In this document: positions 1 to 6,593 of the stretch, in pieces
Layout: the number at the start of each line of letters is the position of its first letter
Numbering within the stretch: the first letter of the stretch is position 1
Assembly: GCA_012329085.1 (NCBI GenBank)
Contig: JAAXQB010000016.1
Location: 1 to 11,635, forward strand
Length of the DNA: 11,635 nt
DNA from: Methanosarcinales archaeon
Lineage (GTDB): Archaea > Halobacteriota > Methanosarcinia > Methanosarcinales > Methanosarcinaceae
Direction: 5' to 3'
The notes under the pieces: generated by a model
What the model saw: the letters and a program-made list of their open reading frames with translations, nothing else
Database searches by the model: none
Told to the model about the DNA's origin: nothing
Translations under genes and position numbers: made by a program

Positions 1-114
1 ATCAAAAATATCAGTATCTTCAGACCACTCTCCTTTATAATATAATTGCTTTGGTGCCCCTTTTTCAATTTTCTTTAACAATTTTGGATATCTTTTATCT
101 TGAAAAGTAATCAT
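1..114 (-). CDS. dprA: DNA processing protein DprA/Smf, N-terminal part (runs off left edge)
   Basis: Only the first 38 codons are in the window, read from ATG at 112-114 to the left edge. The peptide begins MITFQDKRYPKLLKKI and continues with LYYKGEW, which matches the opening of the DprA Rossmann-like core (family pattern: YP..L..I, then LY.KG). DprA loads RecA on incoming single-stranded DNA during natural transformation. Many DprA proteins have a SAM or helix-hairpin-helix domain of about 60 residues before this point. Here an in-frame TGA lies a short way upstream, so that domain appears to be absent. No Shine-Dalgarno sequence precedes the ATG, and a promoter sits close by at 130-157. 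The catalytic-core GS/GxRxxS region is outside the window, so the call rests on the N-terminal signature alone. Confidence 0.78.
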   Translation of the reverse strand, partial: MITFQDKRYPKLLKKIEKGAPKQLYYKGEWSEDTDIFD

Positions 115-129
115 TATTTTATTTACTAT

Positions 130-157
130 ATCATAAAAAACCAGCAATCAAAATCAA
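130..157 (-). promoter_or_regulatory. Putative sigma-70-type promoter of dprA
   Basis: On the minus strand a -35 box TTGATT (152-157) and a -10 box TATGAT (130-135) are separated by 16 bases. The predicted start of transcription, near 123, would leave only about nine bases before the dprA ATG. The promoter overlaps the T-rich tail of the terminator at 163-183. Matches to consensus are 4/6 and 5/6; in AT-rich DNA this is suggestive only. Confidence 0.45.
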
Positions 158-162
158 AATAA

Positions 163-183
163 AAGTAGGGCCAAACCCAACTT
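163..183 (-). terminator. Rho-independent terminator after the BadF-type kinase gene
   Basis: Read on the minus strand, AAGT-T-GGG, a five-base loop TTTGG and CCC-T-ACTT form a hairpin: seven pairs with one T/T mismatch. A T-rich tail TTATTTTGATTTT follows. It lies 7 bases after the stop codon of the kinase gene and before the dprA promoter, where the second gene cluster should end. Confidence 0.6.
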
Positions 184-190
184 CAATACT

Positions 191-1138
191 CTATTCTAGG
201 TGTCTAAAAAGCTCTAATGCTATGTTTACTGCTCCTGTTATTGGCGTGGATTTTGGACGAACAATACTTGCTTGGGGCGCTATTTTTTTAACTTGTTTTT
301 TAAAAGTGTTAAAAATTATCTTAGAATTAAATACTCCTCCTATTATTACTATTGGAAACTTAATCTTTGATAAATTAAGCTCTCTAATAGCTGTTTTAAC
401 AGCCAGAGCTAACTCTTGCCCTGCTAAAATTGAAATCTCTTTTGCAATCTTATCTTTTTTAGTCACTGCTTTATCTATTAATGATGAAAGAGAAGCAATG
501 GTTTTAACTATATCTTTTTGATAAATTTTTTCCATTAAATTACTCTCCTTTTTTACCCCTAATTTTTTTAAAATCATATTAGTCAATTGGGTCTCAGGAC
601 CTCTTTTGTCTAAATCCCTGCAAACCGCCTGAAACGCTTTTTGGCCAAGCCAAAATCCTGAACCCTGGTCCCCTAAAATATAATCCCAACCACCAACGAC
701 AACTTCTTGTCCTTTTTTCCAGCCCATAACAATAGAACCTGTGCCAGCAATAACAACAATTCCAGTTTTTTCATTTGTCCCTGAACGAAAACCAGCTAAT
801 TGATCTCCTTGAATCTCAATTTTATTTTTTAAAAAAGATAGCTCTGGAATTTCTTTTAAAAGTCCTTTTCTAATAATTTTAGCCTTATTTTTGTCTCTTT
901 CTAATCCTCCTGCTAAAGCAATATAGATAAAACCAAGCTCAGGAAAAGAATAATTCCTCATTAGTATCTTAATAGTTTGACTAAGACGAGCAATCGCCTT
1001 TTGAGTGCCAATTTTATGTGGATTAGAGGGCTCTGTCTTAATTTGATTTAAATATTTTCCATTTTCATCAACCAAAACAGCATCTGTCTTAGTCCCTCCC
1101 CCATCAATAGCAATAATATATTGTTTTTCCTTTTTCAT
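191..1138 (-). CDS. BadF/BadG/BcrA/BcrD-type ATPase, likely N-acetylglucosamine kinase-like
   Basis: This 315-residue protein has the ASKHA sugar-kinase/ATPase layout. The phosphate-1 loop IDGGGTKTDA is at residues 11-20, the phosphate-2 region GIVVIAGTGSIVMG at 126-139, the family motif GDQGSGFWLG at 157-166, and the adenosine-binding segment FPIVIIGGVFNS at 261-272. In the family these proteins are either ATPase activators of radical dehydratases or kinases of GlcNAc and related sugars. No dehydratase subunit is nearby, and a sugar-1-phosphate nucleotidyltransferase lies two genes upstream, so a cytosolic sugar kinase is more likely. I start it at the ATG at 1136-1138. A TTG at 1163-1165 would add nine residues and overlap the upstream gene by 14 bases, but the ATG is nearer the first strand of the fold. 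There is no Shine-Dalgarno sequence before either start. The spacer to the thiolase gene is 13 bases, so the two are probably co-transcribed. Confidence 0.82.
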   Translation of the reverse strand: MKKEKQYIIAIDGGGTKTDAVLVDENGKYLNQIKTEPSNPHKIGTQKAIARLSQTIKILMRNYSFPELGFIYIALAGGLERDKNKAKIIRKGLLKEIPELSFLKNKIEIQGDQLAGFRSGTNEKTGIVVIAGTGSIVMGWKKGQEVVVGGWDYILGDQGSGFWLGQKAFQAVCRDLDKRGPETQLTNMILKKLGVKKESNLMEKIYQKDIVKTIASLSSLIDKAVTKKDKIAKEISILAGQELALAVKTAIRELNLSKIKFPIVIIGGVFNSKIIFNTFKKQVKKIAPQASIVRPKSTPITGAVNIALELFRHLE

Positions 1139-1151
1139 ATGTCTGTTGGTG

Positions 1152-2093
1152 TCAAGCGCCAACAAGCTTAATATTAAACTTTACTTGTTTTTTGTTACGA
1201 GCTTTAAGGGAATAATATTGAGTTAGTTTTTTTGCTTTTAATAATGCTTTTTGCTCCTGTTTATTATTTCCATAACTCCTCACTAAAGTAAGAGGGCCTG
1301 AATAATCCTGAAGTTCTATTAAAACATCTCTCTTTTTGGCTAAGGCCTTAATTTTTAAATTCTCTTGCTCGTTTCTGCCAATAATCACCTTATTCTTGTC
1401 TTGCCAAAAATGACGACCAACCCCCAAAAGCTCAATATCATTTTTTTGACAAAGAGGAAATATTTTAAACAAATCTTTTAATCTTAAGCTAAACTCTGAA
1501 TCAGTTAAAATACAGCCACCAGCTGGAGTGGGATATTCTTTTATCTTCCATTTTTTGGCTAAAGCTATTTGTTTTTTTCTAGAACGGCCAGAAATATCTA
1601 AAAGTTGCTCTCGGATTACCATCCCTTTTTCTTCAGGAATAGTTTTTTTAAGTAGTTTAGCTGATAAGGGACGGACAAGACAGCCCAAAAGACCTGATTC
1701 TTTTTCTATTATTTCTAATGCTTTTTTATTCTGGGACATTGGTCTTTGTCCTAAAACTTCTCCTGTGGCCACAAAATCAAAACCCTGTTTTTTTATTATT
1801 GTCTTGACTTGTTTGAACATTAAAGCGTGACAGTCCAAGCAAGGGTTCATTGTTTTACCATAACCATATTTAGGGCTTTTAACCATTTTTAGATGCTCTA
1901 TGCTAAAATCTTTTATTATTAATTTGATTCCCAGAGCCCTAGCTGCTTTCTTTGCCTGCTCACAATTAAAAAAATAACTCTGAAAGCTCAAGCCAGTAAC
2001 TTCAATCCCTTGCGATTGCAAAATCTTAACTGCTAACATAGAATCTAGTCCACCAGATAGCAAAACAATGGCTTTAGTTTTTTTATTTATCAT
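1152..2093 (-). CDS. PP-loop tRNA thiolation enzyme (ThiI/MnmA-like) with C-terminal NFACT-R-like domain
   Basis: This 313-residue protein starts with an ATP-pyrophosphatase P-loop, SGGLDS (residues 13-18), which activates a base as an adenylate. Further on are NPCLDCHALM (84-93, Cys85 and Cys88), TGEVLGQRPMSQ (110-121) and PTPAGGCILTD (188-198, Cys194). Paired cysteines of this kind carry sulfur in tRNA thiouridine synthases. The region from about 236 (VIIGRNEQEN) resembles the NFACT-R RNA-binding fold that follows the ThiI-type PP-loop in some bacterial and archaeal proteins. The THUMP and rhodanese domains of full-length ThiI are absent. It most likely thiolates a uridine in tRNA; position 8 or 34 cannot be decided here. 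The ATG at 2091-2093 overlaps the upstream stop as ATGA, suggesting translational coupling. AAGGA, six bases before the ATG, is the only convincing ribosome-binding site in the window. A TTG at 2142-2144 is a weaker alternative start. Confidence 0.78.
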   Translation of the reverse strand: MINKKTKAIVLLSGGLDSMLAVKILQSQGIEVTGLSFQSYFFNCEQAKKAARALGIKLIIKDFSIEHLKMVKSPKYGYGKTMNPCLDCHALMFKQVKTIIKKQGFDFVATGEVLGQRPMSQNKKALEIIEKESGLLGCLVRPLSAKLLKKTIPEEKGMVIREQLLDISGRSRKKQIALAKKWKIKEYPTPAGGCILTDSEFSLRLKDLFKIFPLCQKNDIELLGVGRHFWQDKNKVIIGRNEQENLKIKALAKKRDVLIELQDYSGPLTLVRSYGNNKQEQKALLKAKKLTQYYSLKARNKKQVKFNIKLVGA

Positions 2094-3277
2094 ATAATAT
2101 CCTTTTTGATTGTCTGGTTTGGTTTGATTGTTTTCCCAGCCCAAATTTTCTTGCCTGGCATAATCAAAGAATTGATTCCTATTCTAACTCCATCCCCTAC
2201 AATAGCTCCTAATCTTTGTCTTTTTGTATCTATAATTTTCCCAGCAATTACTGATTTTATCGTCTGCCCATCATCTCTAAAATTAGTAAAAATAGTGCCT
2301 GCGCCTATTTTACAATTATCTCCAACAACAGAATCTTTAATAGAGGTTAAATCCCCAATGTTATTATTATCACCAATAACAGTATTTTCAATTTCCACTG
2401 CCTGTCCAATAGCGCAATTATCCCCAATAGAAGTAAATTTTTTGATATAAGAATTAGCGCCAATAAAACAGTTCTGGCCGATAAGAATTGGACCCTGAAT
2501 ATTTGCTCCGCTTTCAATTATAGTTCCTTTTCCAATAATTACTTTATTTTTTGTATAATAATTTTTTAATAAATATTCATTAGCATCAAGTAAATTCCAA
2601 GAATAAGAAACCGGAATCCAGCTTTTATTTTTATGAAAATAAAGTTTTTCATTTTCAATAATATTTTTAATATAATCAGTAATTTCATATTCATTACGAA
2701 CTGATTTTTTTATTTTTAAATCAAAAATTGATTTATCTAAAACATAAAGACCAGTATTAACTAAATTGCTTATTCTTTTTTTCGGTTTTTCAACTAATTT
2801 CTTGACTTGATTATTTTTAATTTTTACCTGCCCATAATTTTCAGGATTTTTTACTTGTTTTAATAAGATACAAGGGTATTTTTTAAGACATTGTTTTATA
2901 TCTTCTTGCTCATATAAATCATCACCGTTTAAAAGTAAAAACTTATTCTTTAGGTGGGGAATAGCTTTTTGAATAGCATCTCCTGTTCCTGATAATTTTT
3001 TCTGAAAAACATATTTTATTTTCAAGCCCTTGTAATTAGAACCTATTGCTTTCTGAATCATTTCTTTTTTATAGCCAACCACTATTATAACTTCCTCCAC
3101 TAAGGAAGTTAGATTGTCTAAACTATACTCTAAAATAGTTTTTCCAGCCACTTTCAAAAGTGGCTTAGGTTTAGTTAGAGTCAAAGGATATGTTCTTATT
3201 CCCCTTCCTGCGGCTAAAATAACTGCCTGCCCCGTTAAAAGTTGCTTTTTTTGATATAATTTGTTTTTTTCACACAT
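2090..3277 (-). CDS. Bifunctional sugar-1-phosphate nucleotidyltransferase / left-handed beta-helix acyltransferase (archaeal GlmU-like)
   Basis: The protein has 395 residues. The N-terminal half is a nucleotidyltransferase Rossmann fold with LAAGRGIRTYPLTLTKPKPL (21-40), SGTGDAI (96-102), the metal-binding LNGDD (116-120) and EKP (163-165). From about 246 to the end, hexapeptide repeats (IGKGT, IGQNC, IGDNC, IGDNN, VGDNCKIGAGT) form a left-handed beta-helix. TNFRDDGQTI (331-340) matches the acetyltransferase part of archaeal ST0452-type enzymes. A likely role is making UDP-GlcNAc or a dTDP/UDP-sugar from the sugar 1-phosphate, possibly after N-acetylation. The start is ATG at 3275-3277; a TTG at 3308-3310 would lie inside a palindrome. 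Even with the ATG there are 17 residues before the first strand (family members usually begin about two residues before it), partly coded by ACGGGGCAGG, a 10-mer that recurs upstream of tatD. No Shine-Dalgarno sequence is visible. The stop overlaps the next gene as ATGA. Confidence 0.83.
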   Translation of the reverse strand: MCEKNKLYQKKQLLTGQAVILAAGRGIRTYPLTLTKPKPLLKVAGKTILEYSLDNLTSLVEEVIIVVGYKKEMIQKAIGSNYKGLKIKYVFQKKLSGTGDAIQKAIPHLKNKFLLLNGDDLYEQEDIKQCLKKYPCILLKQVKNPENYGQVKIKNNQVKKLVEKPKKRISNLVNTGLYVLDKSIFDLKIKKSVRNEYEITDYIKNIIENEKLYFHKNKSWIPVSYSWNLLDANEYLLKNYYTKNKVIIGKGTIIESGANIQGPILIGQNCFIGANSYIKKFTSIGDNCAIGQAVEIENTVIGDNNNIGDLTSIKDSVVGDNCKIGAGTIFTNFRDDGQTIKSVIAGKIIDTKRQRLGAIVGDGVRIGINSLIMPGKKIWAGKTIKPNQTIKKDII

Positions 3278-3308
3278 CAATTTTGATAAATTAATATATT
3301 GAATACGC

Positions 3309-3342
3309 AAAATTAAAATTTTTATTCAAAAATTTTAATTTT
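3309..3342. repeat. Perfect AT-only inverted repeat between leuS and the nucleotidyltransferase gene
   Basis: Two exact 15-base arms (3309-3323 and 3328-3342), containing no G or C, flank the 4-base spacer ATTC. It lies 41 bases after the leuS stop and 31 bases before the next start codon, in a 106-base spacer that shows no other clear signal. The 3' arm ends in TTTT on both strands, so a weak bidirectional terminator is possible. A cruciform or protein-binding site is equally possible. Confidence 0.6.
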
Positions 3343-3383
3343 AAGACTTCTGGCAGGACTTGTTTTATTTACATAGGTCAACT

Positions 3384-5753
3384 TTATATTACAATATTAA
3401 TTAATTTTCCCGGAATAAAGATTATTTTTTTAATTTTTTTGCCCTCAAGCCATTTTTTCACTTTTTCTTGAGAAATTGCAATTTCTTTAACTTTTTCTTC
3501 GGAAATATTTACTTCCACCTCTACTTCGTCACGAACCTTACCATTAATTTGGATAATCAGAGTTATTTTTTCTTGTTTAATCAGTTTAGAATCATATTCT
3601 GGCCATTTTTGTAAAAAAATACTGCTTTTATTTCCCAGTTTTAACCACACTTCTTCAGCAAAATGAGGAGCAAAAGGGGCCAAAAGCTTTAAAAAATCTT
3701 TGAACTCTTTCCTACTTAACCCCTCTTTATCTTTTTGCCATATATTACAAAACTCCATTAAAGAACTAATCGCCGTATTGAACTTCAAGCTCTCAATATC
3801 TTCCCCTACTTTCTTAATAGTTTTATGTAAAAGTTTTTTAAGTTTTGAGTTTTCAGCTGTGGTTTTGAGTTTTAAGTTTTGAATTTTGAGTTTATTCTGA
3901 AGTTTCCAAACTTTTTCCAAAAAACGATGAGAGCCTTTTATCCCCTGACTACTCCAAGAAATCTCTTGATTAAAAGGACCCATAAATGCTTCGTAAAGAC
4001 GAAGTGTATCAGCTCCATATTGTTCTATAATCTCATCAGGAGTTATAACATTGCCTCTTGATTTTGACATTTTCTGACCATCAGAGGCTAAAACCAGTCC
4101 AACGCTTCTTAGTTTTAAAAACGGTTCTTTTGTTGAAACCAATCCTAAATCATATAAAAACTTATGCCAAAAACGAGCATATAACAGATGTAAAACTGCG
4201 TGCTCAGCTCCGCCAACATATAGATCAACGGGCATCCAATGTTTTTCTTTTTCTAATGAAACAAATTTTTTCTCGTTCTTTGAGTCAATGAATCTTAAAT
4301 AGTACCAACAAGAACTAGCCCATTGGGGCATAGTATTGGTCTCTCTTTTAGCCAAACAACCACATTTTGGACATTTTAGATTAACCCACTTTTCAATCAA
4401 GGCTAATGGTGATTCACCTGTCCCAGTCGGCTGATATTTTTCAACTTTTGGTAATTTTAACGGTAAGTCATTTTCAGGAACAGGAACAATCCCACATTTT
4501 GGACAATGGACTAAAGGAATCGGTTCTCCCCAATATCTTTGCCTAGAAAAAACCCAATCCCGAAGACGATAATTAATTGCTTTTTTACCACAACCCTTTT
4601 TCTCAAGCCAATTTATAACTTCTTTTGCTGTTTTATTTAATTTAATTTTCTTAATTGATAAATTAAATTTTTTAGCAAACTCTTCGTCTCTTTTATCATA
4701 CGCTGGAACAGCCATAATTGCTCCATGGCCATAAGACATTAAAACATAATCAGCAATCCAAATAGGAATTTTCTCATTATTAATCGGATTAATAGCATAA
4801 CTTCCAGTGAAAACACCTGTCTTTTCTTTGTCTAAATTTGTTCTTTCTATCTCGCTTTTTTTCTTTGTCTGTTCTTGATATTTTTTGATTTCAGATTTTT
4901 TACTATTTATTGTTATTTTATCAACTAACGGATGTTCTGGCGAAAGAACCACAAAAGTAGCTCCAGGTAAAGTATCAACCCGAGTAGTAAAAATATTTAT
5001 TGAAAATTGAAAAGCAACCCTTCGGGGAGTCGCTTGCAACGACAGGGAAATTGGAAATTGAATTTCAGCCCCCTCTGATCTTCCAATCCAATTTTTTTGC
5101 ATTGCTTTAATTTTTTCAGGCCAATCAAGTTCGTCTAAATCCTCCAAAAGCTTATCAGCATAAGCAGTAATTTTTAAAACCCATTGTTTCAGTTTCTTCT
5201 TTATTACTTCTGTGCCACATCTCTCACACCTGCCATCAACTACCTCTTCATTAGCTAAACCGGTTTTACAAGAAGAACACCAGTTTATCGGCAACTCTGC
5301 CTCATAAGCTAATCCTTTTTTATAAAGCTGAAGAAAAAGCCATTGAGTCCATTTATAATATTCAGGAACAGTCGTATTAATTTCTTTAGACCAATCATAA
5401 CTGAAACCGGCTCTTTTCATTTGCTTTTTAATTTTAGCAATATTTTGCTTGGTGGTCAGAGCTGGCTGGATGCCAGTTTTCAAAGCATAGTTTTCAGCTG
5501 GTAAGCCAAAAGCATCCCAACCCATAGGATGCAAAATATTAAACCCTTGCATTTTTTTCATTCGTGAAACAATGTCCGTCGCAACATATCCTTTAAAATG
5601 ACCAACATGCAAACCATAACCAGATGGGTAGGGAAACATATCTAAACAATAAAACTTTGGCTTTTTAGAGCCAAGATTAGTTTTAAAAATACCTGATTTA
5701 TCCCAAACTCTTTGCCACTTTTTCTCAATTTTCTGCGGGTTATAATTTTTCAT
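3384..5753 (-). CDS. leuS: Leucyl-tRNA synthetase
   Basis: This 789-residue class Ia synthetase charges tRNA-Leu in the cytosol. HIGH appears as HVGH (49-52) and KMSKS is intact (561-565). Cysteines 159/162 and 176/179 form a zinc knuckle, and 417/420 with 461/464 a second. The CP1 editing domain has [12 protein letters not shown] (256-267) and [15 protein letters not shown] (342-356). The tail from about 728 ([16 protein letters not shown]) is the usual C-terminal domain, so the gene is complete. Two stretches look inserted. Residues 235-251 ([17 protein letters not shown]) sit just before the threonine-rich editing motif and are coded by a GC-richer palindromic stretch at 5014-5047. Residues 621-640 ([20 protein letters not shown]) lie in the anticodon-binding domain and resemble a stretch of MetRS. 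Start is ATG at 5751-5753, five bases after the tatD stop, with no Shine-Dalgarno sequence. Confidence 0.97.
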   Translation of the reverse strand: MKNYNPQKIEKKWQRVWDKSGIFKTNLGSKKPKFYCLDMFPYPSGYGLHVGHFKGYVATDIVSRMKKMQGFNILHPMGWDAFGLPAENYALKTGIQPALTTKQNIAKIKKQMKRAGFSYDWSKEINTTVPEYYKWTQWLFLQLYKKGLAYEAELPINWCSSCKTGLANEEVVDGRCERCGTEVIKKKLKQWVLKITAYADKLLEDLDELDWPEKIKAMQKNWIGRSEGAEIQFPISLSLQATPRRVAFQFSINIFTTRVDTLPGATFVVLSPEHPLVDKITINSKKSEIKKYQEQTKKKSEIERTNLDKEKTGVFTGSYAINPINNEKIPIWIADYVLMSYGHGAIMAVPAYDKRDEEFAKKFNLSIKKIKLNKTAKEVINWLEKKGCGKKAINYRLRDWVFSRQRYWGEPIPLVHCPKCGIVPVPENDLPLKLPKVEKYQPTGTGESPLALIEKWVNLKCPKCGCLAKRETNTMPQWASSCWYYLRFIDSKNEKKFVSLEKEKHWMPVDLYVGGAEHAVLHLLYARFWHKFLYDLGLVSTKEPFLKLRSVGLVLASDGQKMSKSRGNVITPDEIIEQYGADTLRLYEAFMGPFNQEISWSSQGIKGSHRFLEKVWKLQNKLKIQNLKLKTTAENSKLKKLLHKTIKKVGEDIESLKFNTAISSLMEFCNIWQKDKEGLSRKEFKDFLKLLAPFAPHFAEEVWLKLGNKSSIFLQKWPEYDSKLIKQEKITLIIQINGKVRDEVEVEVNISEEKVKEIAISQEKVKKWLEGKKIKKIIFIPGKLINIVI
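3834..3893 (-). repeat. In-frame lysine-rich repeat-like insertion in leuS
   Basis: Codons 621-640 of leuS are built from short A-rich units (AAACTCAAAATTCAAAAC, TTAAAACTCAAAACCAC) and give [15 protein letters not shown] followed by SKLKK. The same kind of unit occurs in metG at 6879-6938, at the equivalent place in the anticodon-binding domain. It may be a translated mobile repeat or a duplicated low-complexity linker. Confidence 0.55.
5014..5047 (-). repeat. REP-like palindromic element inside the leuS editing-domain region
   Basis: On the minus strand this reads CCCTGTCGTTGCAAGCGACT then CCCCGAAGGGTTGC. It contains two small hairpins: GTCGTT-GCA-AGCGAC (one wobble pair) and CCC-CGAA-GGG. 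It is clearly richer in G+C than the surrounding gene and codes for LeuRS residues of about 236-247. From memory, sequences of this style (GTCGTTGCGAGCGAC..., ending GGGNTTGC or GGCAATC) are dispersed in many bacterial genomes. Confidence 0.5.
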
Positions 5754-5758
5754 TATTT

Positions 5759-6511
5759 TTATATTTTAAATAAATCTTTTGCGTTTTGAGTAGTAATAGT
5801 AACTACTTCTTTATAGCTTATATTTTTTATCTCAGCAATTTTTTCGGCTACATATTTCACATGCAAAGGTTCATTGCGACCAGATTCTTGTGGCGGAGTC
5901 AAGTACGGACAATCTGTTTCTATCAAAATTTTACCTAAAGGTGTTTTTCTAATAATCTCATCTAAATTCAGCTTAAAAATAATACCATTAAATCCTAAAT
6001 AAAGCCCCATATCAAGATATTTTTCTGCCTCTTTCCAATTTCCAGCAAAGCAATGAACTACGCCCTGAGGCTTGAAATTTAAAACTTGGAGCTTTAAAAT
6101 TTCAATAAGATCTTGATGGGCAAAACGGCAGTGGAAAATTATCGGTAAATTTAATTCTTTTGCTAAATTTAATTGTTCTAAAAAAACTTGTTTTTGGTGC
6201 TCCTTAAATGAAACATATTCTGACTTATAATCTAAACCAATTTCTCCGATAGCTATAACTTTCTCTGATTTTGTAAAATCCTTATAATCTACTATGCAAA
6301 AATTTTCTTCAGCGTGAATCGGGTGTAAGCCCACTGTGGCATAGACGCCTTTAGAATATTTCTCAGCAATTTCTATTGCTTTTCTGCTGCTCTCAAAACC
6401 AGCGCCAACATTAATAAGCCAAACATTGTTTTTTAAAGCTTTTTTTATTACTTTATCAGCATCTAATCTGTAGGCATTAAAATTTACATGTGCATGCGTA
6501 TCTATTAACAT
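5759..6511 (-). CDS. tatD: TatD family metal-dependent hydrolase (deoxyribonuclease)
   Basis: This 250-residue TIM-barrel metallohydrolase has all the family metal ligands in place: DTHAH (His6, His8), GEIGLDY (Glu90), IIFHCR (His127), VVHCFAG (His153) and ETDCPYLTP (Asp200). TatD enzymes are cytosolic 3'-5' exonucleases that act on damaged or single-stranded DNA and, in some bacteria, serve in quality control. Length is normal. The loop at about 136-149 ([14 protein letters not shown]), before the second conserved HCF region, is coded by an imperfect palindrome at 6074-6103 and is likely expanded relative to E. coli-type TatD. The ATG at 6509-6511 gives the expected [10 protein letters not shown] opening. 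Just upstream is a 28-codon open frame that starts with another TatD N-terminus (6505-6591), and its stop overlaps this start. LeuS follows after five bases, so tatD is inside the aaRS cluster. No Shine-Dalgarno sequence is seen. Confidence 0.93.
   Translation of the reverse strand: MLIDTHAHVNFNAYRLDADKVIKKALKNNVWLINVGAGFESSRKAIEIAEKYSKGVYATVGLHPIHAEENFCIVDYKDFTKSEKVIAIGEIGLDYKSEYVSFKEHQKQVFLEQLNLAKELNLPIIFHCRFAHQDLIEILKLQVLNFKPQGVVHCFAGNWKEAEKYLDMGLYLGFNGIIFKLNLDEIIRKTPLGKILIETDCPYLTPPQESGRNEPLHVKYVAEKIAEIKNISYKEVVTITTQNAKDLFKI
6074..6103 (-). repeat. Imperfect palindrome within tatD coding a loop
   Basis: The 30 bases begin GAAATTT and end AAATTTC, with seven perfectly paired outer bases, then a T/T mismatch and three more A/T pairs around a TCC/GGA-containing centre. 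They code for KLQVLNFK in TatD, just before the conserved GVVHCF motif. The layout resembles a repeat translated in frame. Confidence 0.45.
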
Positions 6512-6591
6512 AAAAGCATCAAAACCTGCCCCGTAGGGAAAACAAAGTTTTCTCCTTCAGGGTTTAAATGTGCGTGAGTATCAATAAACAT
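6505..6591 (-). pseudogene. Relic N-terminus of a second tatD copy (28 codons)
   Basis: The frame opens with ATG two bases after the metG stop and reads MFIDTHAHLNPEGENF, then [12 protein letters not shown], and stops at TAA. Its first ten residues match the true tatD start ([10 protein letters not shown]), including both metal-binding histidines. Over the first 29 bases the two copies differ at five positions, mostly at third codon bases, so this is not a fresh tandem copy. After residue 10 the frame leaves the TatD family and is coded by a 44-base hairpin (6522-6565). The stop overlaps the tatD ATG (ATGTTAA). It is either a decayed duplicate or remnant of an older start displaced by an insertion, or a small leader that couples metG and tatD translation. 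On its own it cannot be an enzyme. Confidence 0.6.
6522..6565. repeat. 44-base imperfect hairpin in the metG-tatD junction
   Basis: Around the loop AAA (6544-6546), the arms GAAAAC/GTTTTC pair fully. Outward, AGG/CCT (one bulged T), CCC/GGG and AAA/TTT also pair, with a few mismatches between. It includes CCTGCCCCGT (6525-6534), which recurs exactly at 3226-3235. It looks like a REP/MITE-type palindromic insertion lying between the relic and real tatD starts. Confidence 0.5.
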
Positions 6592-6593
6592 AA

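Noticed and set aside
222..521. Open plus-strand frame of 99 codons opposite the BadF-type kinase gene
   Set aside because: It is the antisense shadow of a gene with clear ASKHA motifs; the peptide has no recognisable domain.
1139..1165. Longer TTG start for the BadF-type kinase
   Set aside because: It adds nine residues (MLALDTNRH) unlike the family, overlaps the upstream gene and has no ribosome-binding site; the ATG at 1138 is simpler.
2106..2450. Open plus-strand frame of 114 codons opposite the hexapeptide-repeat region
   Set aside because: The repeated proline/isoleucine/serine pattern is the antisense image of the left-handed beta-helix repeats, not an independent protein.
3278..3310. 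TTG start for the nucleotidyltransferase
   Set aside because: It falls at the edge of the AT palindrome and would add eleven residues to an already extended N-terminus.
3700..4291. Three short plus-strand frames opposite leuS
   Set aside because: All lie within a gene with strong family motifs and show no ribosome-binding site or domain.
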